DNA of 64,000 nucleotides, from assembly GCA_964571855.1 (NCBI GenBank), contig CAZNDO010000006.1, positions 1-64,000 of the forward strand. Reading direction: 5' to 3'. The position numbers were made by a program, and so were the translations under genes. The notes beneath the pieces are model-generated. The model was not told the DNA's origin. It did no database searches and worked only from the letters and a program-made list of their open reading frames with translations. This DNA is from CAYYFX01 sp964571855. Lineage in GTDB: Bacteria; ARS69. The number at the start of each line of letters is the position of its first letter. Within the stretch, counting starts at the first letter, position 1. This document shows positions 42,617 through 50,943 of this stretch, piece by piece.

Positions 42617-45085
42617 TCAGAAGGTCCAGTCGGCCTGGACGCGGAAGTAGTTCGTGGTGCGCTTCACGTTCCCCGCGTCGATCGGATCGCCGACCTCGTC
42701 GTTGAACTGGCGCACGTCCACCGCGGTGTTGCGCAGCTGGTTCTCCCGGACCCACCGCATGCGCAGCGTGAGCCCGTCGGACACGCGATCCGCGACCTCG
42801 ATGAACGACCGGAACCCCTGCCCGTCGCTCACGCGGAACGTGTTCTTCTCGAAGAACCAGAGGAAGCCGTCGTACACGAACATCGCCCCGTCGAACTGCA
42901 GGCGCTCGTTCGCGGTGTGGTGGGTCCACCAGCCGCCGAACGCCCACGCCGGGGACGCGTTGTTGCCGGAGATGGGGTTGAGGCCGTCCGCGTCCGGGTT
43001 CCCCTGCAGGCGCCCGCGCGGCGGCCACTTCGTGTACGACGTGGCGTACAGGAACTCCAGCTGGTCGTACCGGGAGAGCCGGTACTCCAGTTCGAAGCGC
43101 GTCTCGATGTTGTTGAAGATGGACGGGTCCGCCAGGTTGTCCAGCTCCCGGTTCTGCCACTTGTGCCGCACCTTGAGCCGCAGCGGGAACAGCATGCGGT
43201 ACTCCAGCCGGCCCACCACGCGGCTGTACTTGCTCATGTCCGCCTGCCGGCGCCAGTTGTCGATCTCCATCACGAGGATGAGCGGCTCCGAGATCCGGTA
43301 GCGCGTGTTGAAGTACAGCCCGCGCTCCGCCTGCGGCTGGTACGCGTTCTGGTACACGTACCCGTACACCGGATCCTCCAGGCGGAAGTAGTCCTCCACG
43401 ATCGTGCCCTTGTACCGCTCGTAGTTCGAGAACGACCGCTGGTACGGGTTGTCGTAGCCCACGTCGTAGTCGCGCCACAGCGTGAGGAAGTCCAGGTTCT
43501 CGTACTGCAGGTACGCGTTCAGGACGAGCGCGCCCGGATCGTCCCCGATCTTGAACGGCTCCCCGTCCACCTCCAGCTCGCCGTACTCGCCCTGCAGGGC
43601 GAGATGGCCGTGCACCCACTGGAAGTCCGCCCCCTGCACCCGGCGGTACTTCCCGGGGCTCTTGTAGGCGGAGAACAGCTCCGCGTCCTGCGGGACGAAG
43701 GTGTCCTCGTCGTCGTCCGCCACCAGCGGGTGCTTGTCCGTCGGGTGGGCCGGATCCCACTTCGGATCGAAGAACCGGTCGTAGCGGCTCTCGTAGCCGC
43801 TGAGGCCCACGTGCCGCCCGTAGCCGAGGTCCCACCGGAGGTTCCCGCCCCAGGTGGTCTCCTCCAGCGTGTCCTTGATCGGGCGCAGTCCGGCCGCCTC
43901 CAGCCGGTCGTTGTCGATGCGCGGCGTCATGCGCACGAGCATGTTCACGGAGCCGTCCTCGTTCAGGATGGCGTCGCGCTCGTCGTCGGACCAGAACGCC
44001 AGGAGCCGCGCCGGCCCCACGCGGGACTCCACCGCCGCGCCGCGCAGCGAGAACTCGTCGCCGCGCGACAGGTCCCCGAGGATGCCGTCGTAGCGCTTGC
44101 CGAAGCCGTAGCCGGACTGCCGCGAGGAGCGGAAGTCCGAGTTGTCCATGACCACGCCCTGGCCCCAGGACAGCGCGTAGTTCCCGGCGATGACCTTCTC
44201 CACCGAGACCGGGCCGAGGGTCACGTCCTCCGCGCCCGCGAAGCCCTTCGCGGTCTCGAACAGGTCGTCCTCGCCCAGGCGCCGCACCGTGGCGAACCCG
44301 CCCTGCAGCTGCCGGCCGTGGCGGAGCCACAGCTTCTGCGACACCGCCGGCTCCGGCGTGTCCAGCGACAGCCGGTCCCACCAGTTGTCGTTCGTGCCCT
44401 GGCCCGGGTCCCGGTCCTCGCGGAGCATGTCCTCCACCTCCGCGAACCAGTTCGTGGTCTCCACGCGCAGGGAGTACGCGCCGTGCAGCCGGCGCTCCTG
44501 CTCCCCGCCGTCCCCGTAGGTCACGAAGTTCCGCAAGTTCGAGTAGTTCCAGCCGGTAAGGCCGGGCGCGCGGCGCAACTCCGCCTGGTTGCCGATGCGA
44601 CCCACGCGGTCCCGGTAGCGCGCGATGGCGGCGGCGGCGATGGGCGACATGCTCTGCAGGTTCTGCAGGTCCAGCACGCTGGCCTCGTTCACGTCCACCG
44701 GGCGCAGCGCGAGATCCTTGTACAGCTCCACCAGGGACTCGTCCGCGCCCTCGGTGCCCTCCCACCACTCGAACCGGTAGAAGAGGTCGTCCTTGCGCTG
44801 CATCTCCGGCGAGCGCTCCACGGGGACCACCCTCACGAGCGGGCGCAGCGTGAGCAGCATCTCCGGCGTCAGCCCGGGCACGCGGAGCAGGTCCTCGACG
44901 GTGACGTACCAGTCCACGAACTCGCGGTACTCCCAGATGCCGCGCGCCACGTCCCCGGGCACCGGGAGCTCCGCGATCTCCGCGGCCGTGGCGCGATTCA
45001 GGTCCACGGGCTCCTGGGCGCGCCCCGGCACCGCCGCGAGGACCGCGAGGAGGAGTGCCGCAAGGAGAGTGCGCACGGGATCCAC
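42617..45085 (-). CDS. Predicted outer-membrane beta-barrel with two ComEA-type helix-hairpin-helix units
   Basis: 822 aa. After a signal peptide (LLAALLLAVLAAVPGRA) come two helix-hairpin-helix units: VDLNRATAAEIAELPVPG with VEDLLRVPGLTPEMLLTL (about 27-85), and VDVNEASVLDLQNLQSMSP with QAELRRAPGLTGWNYSNL (about 129-185). Both match the ComEA layout (V-N-A-x2-L, hairpin, x-L-x2-V-x-G). The remaining 620 residues are rich in alternating aromatic/polar strands (e.g. YGFGKRYDGILGDLSRGDEF, KLRVRHKW-like LRLKVRHKWQN) and end in ADWTF, a typical outer-membrane-protein terminus. ComEA HhH domains bind duplex DNA during uptake; tethering two of them to a barrel suggests DNA binding at the cell surface. 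This is inference. Confidence 0.75.
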   Translation of the reverse strand: MDPVRTLLAALLLAVLAAVPGRAQEPVDLNRATAAEIAELPVPGDVARGIWEYREFVDWYVTVEDLLRVPGLTPEMLLTLRPLVRVVPVERSPEMQRKDDLFYRFEWWEGTEGADESLVELYKDLALRPVDVNEASVLDLQNLQSMSPIAAAAIARYRDRVGRIGNQAELRRAPGLTGWNYSNLRNFVTYGDGGEQERRLHGAYSLRVETTNWFAEVEDMLREDRDPGQGTNDNWWDRLSLDTPEPAVSQKLWLRHGRQLQGGFATVRRLGEDDLFETAKGFAGAEDVTLGPVSVEKVIAGNYALSWGQGVVMDNSDFRSSRQSGYGFGKRYDGILGDLSRGDEFSLRGAAVESRVGPARLLAFWSDDERDAILNEDGSVNMLVRMTPRIDNDRLEAAGLRPIKDTLEETTWGGNLRWDLGYGRHVGLSGYESRYDRFFDPKWDPAHPTDKHPLVADDDEDTFVPQDAELFSAYKSPGKYRRVQGADFQWVHGHLALQGEYGELEVDGEPFKIGDDPGALVLNAYLQYENLDFLTLWRDYDVGYDNPYQRSFSNYERYKGTIVEDYFRLEDPVYGYVYQNAYQPQAERGLYFNTRYRISEPLILVMEIDNWRRQADMSKYSRVVGRLEYRMLFPLRLKVRHKWQNRELDNLADPSIFNNIETRFELEYRLSRYDQLEFLYATSYTKWPPRGRLQGNPDADGLNPISGNNASPAWAFGGWWTHHTANERLQFDGAMFVYDGFLWFFEKNTFRVSDGQGFRSFIEVADRVSDGLTLRMRWVRENQLRNTAVDVRQFNDEVGDPIDAGNVKRTTNYFRVQADWTF

Positions 45086-45094
45086 GACGCCCCC

Positions 45095-45979
45095 CTAGAA
45101 CTTCAGCCCGAGGCCGTACCGGACGGTGCCGTCCAGCACGGGATGGTGCGTGTAGGTGAGGTCCACGCGCACCTGCCGCCAGTCCAGCCCGGCGCCCACG
45201 TCGAACAGGTTCGGCTGCGTCTGCGCGCCGAAGCGCAGCGCCAGCGGGTCCGCCACGTGGAACTCCACGCCGCCGTGGAACTGGACCTTCTCGCCCAGCT
45301 CCTTCTCCATCTCCACCGCGGTCACCACGCCGTCGTACGGGCGGTACGCGATGCCGCCGGACACGCGCTGCGGGAGGTCGTCCTCCACGGGGTCGCCGAC
45401 GGTGGGGTTGTTCAGGTTCTTCGCGAAGATGCCGGCGGTGGTGCGTTCGCGCAGCGTGGCCACGAAGCCCACGTCCACGCCCACGGCGTACTGCGAGCCC
45501 AGGTCGAAGCCGGAGACGGACAGCGTGGGGTAGTCCAGGTTGTACAGGTTGATGTTGTAGCCGAAGGCCAGGCTGGAGGAGAGGTCCTCCATGAGCGTCA
45601 CGCCGTGGCCGAACGTGAACGTGCGCTCGATGGAGAGCACGGCGCCCTCCCACTCCGCGCGGTAGTCCGCGTATCCCACCGCGAACGTGCCGAGATCCGC
45701 GAACGGCATGGCGAAGGCCACCGCGTTCGCCTGGTGGAACCCGAGCCCGTACGGCTGGAACACGGTGCCCCGCAGGTCCCGGCCGTCCAGGGCGGCAAGG
45801 CCGGCAGGGTTGTAGTAGATGGCCTGCGCGTCCTCGGAGAGGCCGGCGTAGGCTCCGCCCAGCGCGCGTGCGCGCGGGCTCATCTCCAGGTCGTCGAACA
45901 CGGCGTGCGCGGGGGCGGCGAGGCCGAGCCAGAGCCCCGCGACCGCCGGCACGACCCGAAGTGCGCCGCGAAGCGCCAT
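45095..45979 (-). CDS. PorV/PorQ (UPF0164) family outer-membrane protein
   Basis: 294 aa. Signal peptide to about residue 26 (APAHA), then MSPRARALGGAYAGLSEDA and IYYNPAGLAALDGRDL, the hallmark of the PorV/PorQ family. Repeated amphipathic strands follow, ending in GTVRYGLGLKF with a C-terminal Phe. In Bacteroidetes PorV is the shuttle of the type IX secretion system; here the neighbouring proteins carry FlgD-like C-terminal domains, so a related export or attachment role is possible. AAGGAAGG lies before the ATG at 45979, 32 nt after the upstream stop. Confidence 0.85.
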   Translation of the reverse strand: MALRGALRVVPAVAGLWLGLAAPAHAVFDDLEMSPRARALGGAYAGLSEDAQAIYYNPAGLAALDGRDLRGTVFQPYGLGFHQANAVAFAMPFADLGTFAVGYADYRAEWEGAVLSIERTFTFGHGVTLMEDLSSSLAFGYNINLYNLDYPTLSVSGFDLGSQYAVGVDVGFVATLRERTTAGIFAKNLNNPTVGDPVEDDLPQRVSGGIAYRPYDGVVTAVEMEKELGEKVQFHGGVEFHVADPLALRFGAQTQPNLFDVGAGLDWRQVRVDLTYTHHPVLDGTVRYGLGLKF

Positions 45980-46011
45980 GGGAACACCTTCCTTTCGCGT
46001 TCTACGCCGAT

Positions 46012-49000
46012 TCATCGGGGTGCCTCCCCGCCCTCGAGACGCAGCCCCACCACGATCGGGGCGGTGTGCTTGACCACGCGGCCGCCATCCAACGGCGTGG
46101 CGCGGAGCTGGCAGACGTACACGCCGGGCGCCACGACCGCGCCGTCCTGCCCGCGCCCGTCCCACTCGAAGCGCATCTCGCCGAGCCCGAGACCGTCGTG
46201 GAGCGTGGTCACCTTGCGGCCCACCGCGTCGAAGATCTCCACGATCACGTCGTGCCGGCGCGGCGTGGTGACGGCGATGTCCATCCGCTCGCCGAGCTCC
46301 GGGACCAGCACGCGCTTGCCCACACGGACGACGGGGGAGTCCGTGAAGTCGCCCCCCACCTCCGTGATGGACTCCTGGTTCTGCGGCACCAGCTCGTAGC
46401 CCTCGAAGTACGGCTCCGTGGAGTCGAACTGCGTGATCACGCCGGTGACGTCGAGCCGGTCCCCCACCGTGTAGCGCGTGAGGTCCAGGGCGGAGAAGTT
46501 CTGGAAGACCTGCACGGCGCCCGACCCGTCGTCGATCCAGGCGGCGAGCGAGTTCGAGTTCACCACCGTGCCCTCGGTGCGCACGAGGGTCCCTTCCAGG
46601 GACTCGTCGTTCGCGCCGCCCGTGGTCCGCACGCGCGGCTCCGGGCCGGCCAGCCCGCGCACGAGGAAGCGGAAGAAGTCCGAGTTCCCGAACCCCGCGA
46701 GCTCCGTCACCGAGCCGGAGCCGGAGCTCGCGGAGATGAACTCGGTCACGCGGCCGTGGATCACCACGAGATCGTTCAGTTCCACCCCGTACACCGCCAG
46801 CTCCACGGGGATGTCGAACGAGAACACGTTGACGCCGCAGCCGTTCTCCCCGGGCTCCTGCACCCAGATCGAGAACCGGTCCACCGACGTGGGCAGGATG
46901 GTGACGTACCCGGCCACCAGGACCGTGTCCCCGACGAGCGGCGAGAAGCCGACCTCGTCGAACTCCTGCACCGCGCAGATGGGCACGGCGTCCGCCGGCA
47001 CGTTGACCGTGACCGTGGTGTCGACGGCGTTGCCCGGATCGCCGTCGAAGGCGATGTCGGTGATGCCGGACACGGTGAGGGTGAGCGCGCCGCCGGCCGG
47101 CATGGGATCGGTGACCAGGAAGAAGTGCGACAGCGGCTCCGCGGGGTCGCGCAGCACCTCCCGCACCGCCGGGGCCGACCCGCCGGGCGGCGGCGCGAAC
47201 GCGTAGCGCGCGGGATCGAGCGCGGTGGCGTCATCCACCGGCTCGTCGAAGCGGAGTTCCACGAGGCCCGCGGAGATGGCCACCCCCGCCTCGGCGCCGA
47301 GCACGGGCGGCACCGAGTCCACCGGCACGTTCACGGCCCCGGGCGTGGGCGTGGAGGACGGGCGGAGGTCGGCCGAGGAATCGTCCGTGTCCGTCGACGC
47401 CGCGTCCCGGCCCAGCGTGTGCCCCACCTTCGGCGGCCCGTACGGATAGGCGTCGTTCGCGCCGGTGCCGCCGGGTCCGGACGGCCCGCACAGGTCCTGC
47501 GTGCACGGACCGGGCTCGCGGTACTCGACCACGTCGATGATCTCGCCGAGCGAATTCCGCAGGACCACGAGCTCCTGGAACGGGAGGAACAACCCCGGGA
47601 CGCTCGGCGATTCGCACTGGCCGGCGTTCGTGTTCGGCCCGCCCAGCAGGTAGATGCGATCGTCCCCGGTTCCCGGGTCCAGCAGGACCATGTTCGGCGT
47701 GCCGGGATCGTCCGGGCGGTTCGCCGGCGCCGAGGAGTCGAACATCTCGAAGACCGCCGCGGGCACGCCCGGGAAGTCCACGAGGAAGCCGGCGCCGGCC
47801 GCGGGATCGCGTGCGGTCTGGCAGACGACCACGAAGCCGTTCGCGGGGAGGACCGTGCCCGGCGGGAACGCCCACCGCGGTCCGAGCGTGCACGAGGCGT
47901 TGCGCCCGATGTCCGCCAGGCTCCATCCGCCGATGACGAAATCCCGCGCCGTGCGGTTGTGCAACTCGAGGAACTCGGCCCGTTCCACGCCCTGCGCGGC
48001 GGCCAGCGTGCGCGGGTACAGCTCGTTGATCACCACCTCCCCGGCGGAGGCGCTGGACACCACGTCCACGACGGGCGAGCCCAGGATCGGGGCGGGCGTG
48101 CCGCCGGCCGCCGCCGTGCGCACCGGGAAGACGCTGGGGCCGGCGGTGGCCGGTGCGGTGAGCGCGCCGAGCGTGACCGTGCCCGGGGCGGCGCCGTCCA
48201 CCGCGGCCCCGGTGACCTCCACCACCCAGCCGCCGGAGCCCGACGCGGAGAACGACGCGGACGCCCCCGCGAACCCGGCGCCGGACAGCGCGATGGTGCC
48301 CGGCGCGGTCCACGTCCACGCGGACGGGATCTCCACCTGCACGGTCTCCAGCACGGCGTCCTGCCCCGTGATCGTGAAGGCGAGCGAGACGCCCGTGGCG
48401 TCCTCCACGACGGTGGACGGGACGACGACCGCGGTGCCCGATCCGTCGCCCTGGGCGAGGTCCGAGGCCGACCGCGGGTACACGAAGTGGCCCGTGAGGA
48501 ACGGGCCGGCGCTTCCCGGCGGACGGTTCGTGTCGTCCTGCGCCACGAACCCGGTCACGGCGAACGTGCCGGCCGGCGGAGAGAGGCCGTCCAGGTTCGT
48601 GTCCTCGTCCACGTAGATGCGCAGCGTGTCGGCCCCGTCCGTGACCCGCACGAAGCCGGATGCTCCCGTTCCGGGCCACTCGGACGGCTGCACGACCGTC
48701 AGCCCGGACACCGTGACGAGCAGCCCCTCGTGCAGCGCGCCCTGGTCCGCCACGTCGCCCGCGGCCAGCGGCACCGCGGGCTGCAGGGGACGCCCGGACG
48801 CGCGGACGATCACGTCGCCCACGAACGCGAACGCCAGATCCAGCGTGCGCGTGCCCCGCAGCGGCGCGAAGCGCTGCGTGAAGACGAACGTGGAGACCTC
48901 CACCGAGTCCCCGGCCGCCACGCTGATCGGCGTGACGTTCTGCCGCGCGACCGCGACGGCGCCGGTGCCGTCGTGCACGTAGAACCAGGGCTGCGGCGCC

Positions 49001-49290
49001 GCCTCGTCGAAGGGGTCCGCGGTTCCCGTGGGAAGCTGGACCACGCCCCGGATCGTGACGAAGGCGCTCTCCAGCGGCGAGAGGCCGTTCGCGTCGTTGG
49101 CGTTGATCGAGGAGATCGGGGTGACGCCGCCCACGACGCGCAGCGGTCCCGCCGGGGCGAACTCCGAACGGCGGGGCGGGTCGAGGAACGTGTCCTCCGG
49201 CGCGGCGACGGCCGGACGGGCCGCCGCGGCAACCGCTGCGGCGAGGACCGGCGCGAGCGCGGCGGCGCGGAGGGAAGCGAGGCGTCTCAA
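46012..49290 (-). CDS. Large secreted protein with OB-type and LTD modules; TTG start coupled to the upstream gene
   Basis: 1092 aa. Signal peptide (LAPVLAAAVAAAARPAVAA), an OB-type region with VTIRGVVQLPTGTADP and LLVTVSGLTVVQPSEWPGTG (about 50-250), an LTD (EVVINELYPRTLAAAQGVER, AEFLELHNRTARDFVIGGWS, about 395-560), a Big/CARDB-like region, a second OB-type part (VLVAGYVTILPTSVDRFSIW, EGTLVRTEGTVVNSNSLAAW), and a FlgD-like end (VIVEIFDAVGRKVTTL, GVYVCQLRATP). The start is TTG at 49290, sharing TTGA with the preceding stop and preceded by GAGGAG; no ATG or GTG suits the signal peptide. Likely surface-attached; no catalytic domain is recognised. Confidence 0.8.
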   Translation of the reverse strand: MRRLASLRAAALAPVLAAAVAAAARPAVAAPEDTFLDPPRRSEFAPAGPLRVVGGVTPISSINANDANGLSPLESAFVTIRGVVQLPTGTADPFDEAAPQPWFYVHDGTGAVAVARQNVTPISVAAGDSVEVSTFVFTQRFAPLRGTRTLDLAFAFVGDVIVRASGRPLQPAVPLAAGDVADQGALHEGLLVTVSGLTVVQPSEWPGTGASGFVRVTDGADTLRIYVDEDTNLDGLSPPAGTFAVTGFVAQDDTNRPPGSAGPFLTGHFVYPRSASDLAQGDGSGTAVVVPSTVVEDATGVSLAFTITGQDAVLETVQVEIPSAWTWTAPGTIALSGAGFAGASASFSASGSGGWVVEVTGAAVDGAAPGTVTLGALTAPATAGPSVFPVRTAAAGGTPAPILGSPVVDVVSSASAGEVVINELYPRTLAAAQGVERAEFLELHNRTARDFVIGGWSLADIGRNASCTLGPRWAFPPGTVLPANGFVVVCQTARDPAAGAGFLVDFPGVPAAVFEMFDSSAPANRPDDPGTPNMVLLDPGTGDDRIYLLGGPNTNAGQCESPSVPGLFLPFQELVVLRNSLGEIIDVVEYREPGPCTQDLCGPSGPGGTGANDAYPYGPPKVGHTLGRDAASTDTDDSSADLRPSSTPTPGAVNVPVDSVPPVLGAEAGVAISAGLVELRFDEPVDDATALDPARYAFAPPPGGSAPAVREVLRDPAEPLSHFFLVTDPMPAGGALTLTVSGITDIAFDGDPGNAVDTTVTVNVPADAVPICAVQEFDEVGFSPLVGDTVLVAGYVTILPTSVDRFSIWVQEPGENGCGVNVFSFDIPVELAVYGVELNDLVVIHGRVTEFISASSGSGSVTELAGFGNSDFFRFLVRGLAGPEPRVRTTGGANDESLEGTLVRTEGTVVNSNSLAAWIDDGSGAVQVFQNFSALDLTRYTVGDRLDVTGVITQFDSTEPYFEGYELVPQNQESITEVGGDFTDSPVVRVGKRVLVPELGERMDIAVTTPRRHDVIVEIFDAVGRKVTTLHDGLGLGEMRFEWDGRGQDGAVVAPGVYVCQLRATPLDGGRVVKHTAPIVVGLRLEGGEAPR

Positions 49291-50807
49291 CGGAGCGTCT
49301 CCTCGTTCGGCGAGCCGATCACCAGCGGCACCGCGGTCTCCTCCCCGCTGGCGGGGATCTCGAGGTGCAGCGTGTACACGCCGGCCGGGAGCCGCTGCCG
49401 CAGCCGGTCGCGGCCGTCCCAGCGGATCGTGCGCAGCCCGCCGGCGGGAGCGGGCTCCTCGGCGAGGACGAACAGCTCGCGACCCGTCGGGTCGAACACG
49501 CGCAGCAGGATTCCCCTGCCCTGGGGCGCCTCGTACGCGATCTCCACCGGGGCATCGAGGGTGGGAACGAACGGTCGCCGCGGCACCACGATGCGAAGGC
49601 CCGGTCCGGGGTTGAACCCGCGGAGCAGCACGCGCGTCCCGGGCGCGACGGCGTCGTTGCCGTCCTCGGACAGCACGCCGGACACCCGGACCTCGTACAG
49701 CGCCAGCGCCACCTGATCCCCGGTGGCGAGCCGCACGCGCCGCCCGTCCGCCAGCAGTTCCGCGCCCCGGACCGCGAGGGGGACGTTCGCCGGCTCGCCG
49801 GCGGGGGTGAGCACCTGGAGGATGCTGTAGGACGCCGTGCGGGCGGCGGACGCCGCATCCAGCACGCGCGAGAACTCCAACTCGAACGAGTCCTCGGTGC
49901 GCGCCGCGCCGCCGAGCAGCGCCGGCGGCCCGAACTCCCCCGGAGAGCCGAGCGACGGTTCCGTGTTCTCCGCCCAGGTCACCGAGTAGTTCTCGCTGGT
50001 CTCGTTGTTGCCGGTGAGGCCGTTGCCGCCGGTGAGCGCTTCCAGCCCCTCGTCGAAGTCCACGCGCGAGACCGTGAGTCCCACGTCGTTCGCGCTGTCC
50101 CCGGTGGACGCGAGATCCTGCGCCGACGCGGGCGAATCCGCGAGGTAGGCGGTGGGCGTGGTGTCCGCGTCCGGGCCGTCCACCTGCACGCCGGACTTCA
50201 CGGGGGACAGGGTGTTGAAGACGGGCCCCGCGTTCCCCCACTGGACGATGTCCACGTCCTGCACGAGGTCGCTCACGCCGTCCCAGTGGAACAGAACGAC
50301 CACCTCGCGCGAGTTCGACAGGCCCGCGTTCGCCTGGATCAGCCGCTGGCCGATGGCGGCGGGACCGGGATCCACCATGTCGGGGACGCCGTCCGCGGAG
50401 CCGTCCTGGACGAACTCGAAGTCCACCGGGACCGTTCGCCCGCCGCCGGACCAGAACTCCGTGAACACCGTGTCGTCGTGCAGCGAGACCACGATCGTCT
50501 GGCCCGGGAGGATCGTGGCGCCGGCCGGGAAACGGGCGAGGAAATCCGTATCGAAACCGGCCTGCGGCAGGAGCGCGCCGTCCACGAACCGCCAGTAGTT
50601 CTGCGTGGGGTCGCTGGAGAGCACGAAATCCGACAGGTAATAGTCCGTGAGATCAACGACTTCCGTGGTCGGGTTGAAGATCTCGATGAACTCGGCATCG
50701 GTGGGCGTGACGGAGAACTCGGTCAGGAGCAGGTGATCGGCGGCGCGGACCGGGAGGGCCGCCCACGCGAGGAGCGTGGCGACCGCGGCACCCGTCTTGA
50801 GTCTCAC
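49287..50807 (-). CDS. Secreted lamin-tail-domain protein with FlgD-like C-terminus
   Basis: 506 aa, first gene of the envelope operon. GTG at 50807 follows AGGGAG; signal peptide GAAVATLLAWAALPVRAA. An LTD spans about residues 25-190 (HLLLTEFSVTPTDAEFIEIF, VVDLTDYYLSDFVL). A middle region (GPPALLGGAARTEDSFELEF) resembles a Big/SbsA-like Ig domain with the A-S-Y-S-I strand. The end (ILLRVFDPTGRELFVL, IRWDGRDRLRQRLPAGVYTL) is FlgD-like. It overlaps the next gene by 4 nt (TTGA). Function unknown; by domain content a surface protein. Confidence 0.82.
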   Translation of the reverse strand: MRLKTGAAVATLLAWAALPVRAADHLLLTEFSVTPTDAEFIEIFNPTTEVVDLTDYYLSDFVLSSDPTQNYWRFVDGALLPQAGFDTDFLARFPAGATILPGQTIVVSLHDDTVFTEFWSGGGRTVPVDFEFVQDGSADGVPDMVDPGPAAIGQRLIQANAGLSNSREVVVLFHWDGVSDLVQDVDIVQWGNAGPVFNTLSPVKSGVQVDGPDADTTPTAYLADSPASAQDLASTGDSANDVGLTVSRVDFDEGLEALTGGNGLTGNNETSENYSVTWAENTEPSLGSPGEFGPPALLGGAARTEDSFELEFSRVLDAASAARTASYSILQVLTPAGEPANVPLAVRGAELLADGRRVRLATGDQVALALYEVRVSGVLSEDGNDAVAPGTRVLLRGFNPGPGLRIVVPRRPFVPTLDAPVEIAYEAPQGRGILLRVFDPTGRELFVLAEEPAPAGGLRTIRWDGRDRLRQRLPAGVYTLHLEIPASGEETAVPLVIGSPNEETLR

Positions 50808-50883
50808 GAGGAACTCCCTGGAGCCGATCGCGGTCCGGTCCGGCCGGGCGGTCCCGGCGCGCCCCGGAGAAGGGCAGCGAAGT

Positions 50884-50912
50884 CGTGTATCACGCGCCCC
50901 CGGGGAAGTCAA
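50884..50912 (-). promoter_or_regulatory. Promoter of the six-gene envelope operon
   Basis: TTGACT (50912-50907), 17-bp spacer and TACACG (50889-50884) on the minus strand. The leader to the GTG at 50807 is about 70 nt. No internal promoter is evident down to 39639. Confidence 0.5.
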
Positions 50913-50943
50913 CGGACACCGGTCGCTATCGCCCCCGCGCGGC

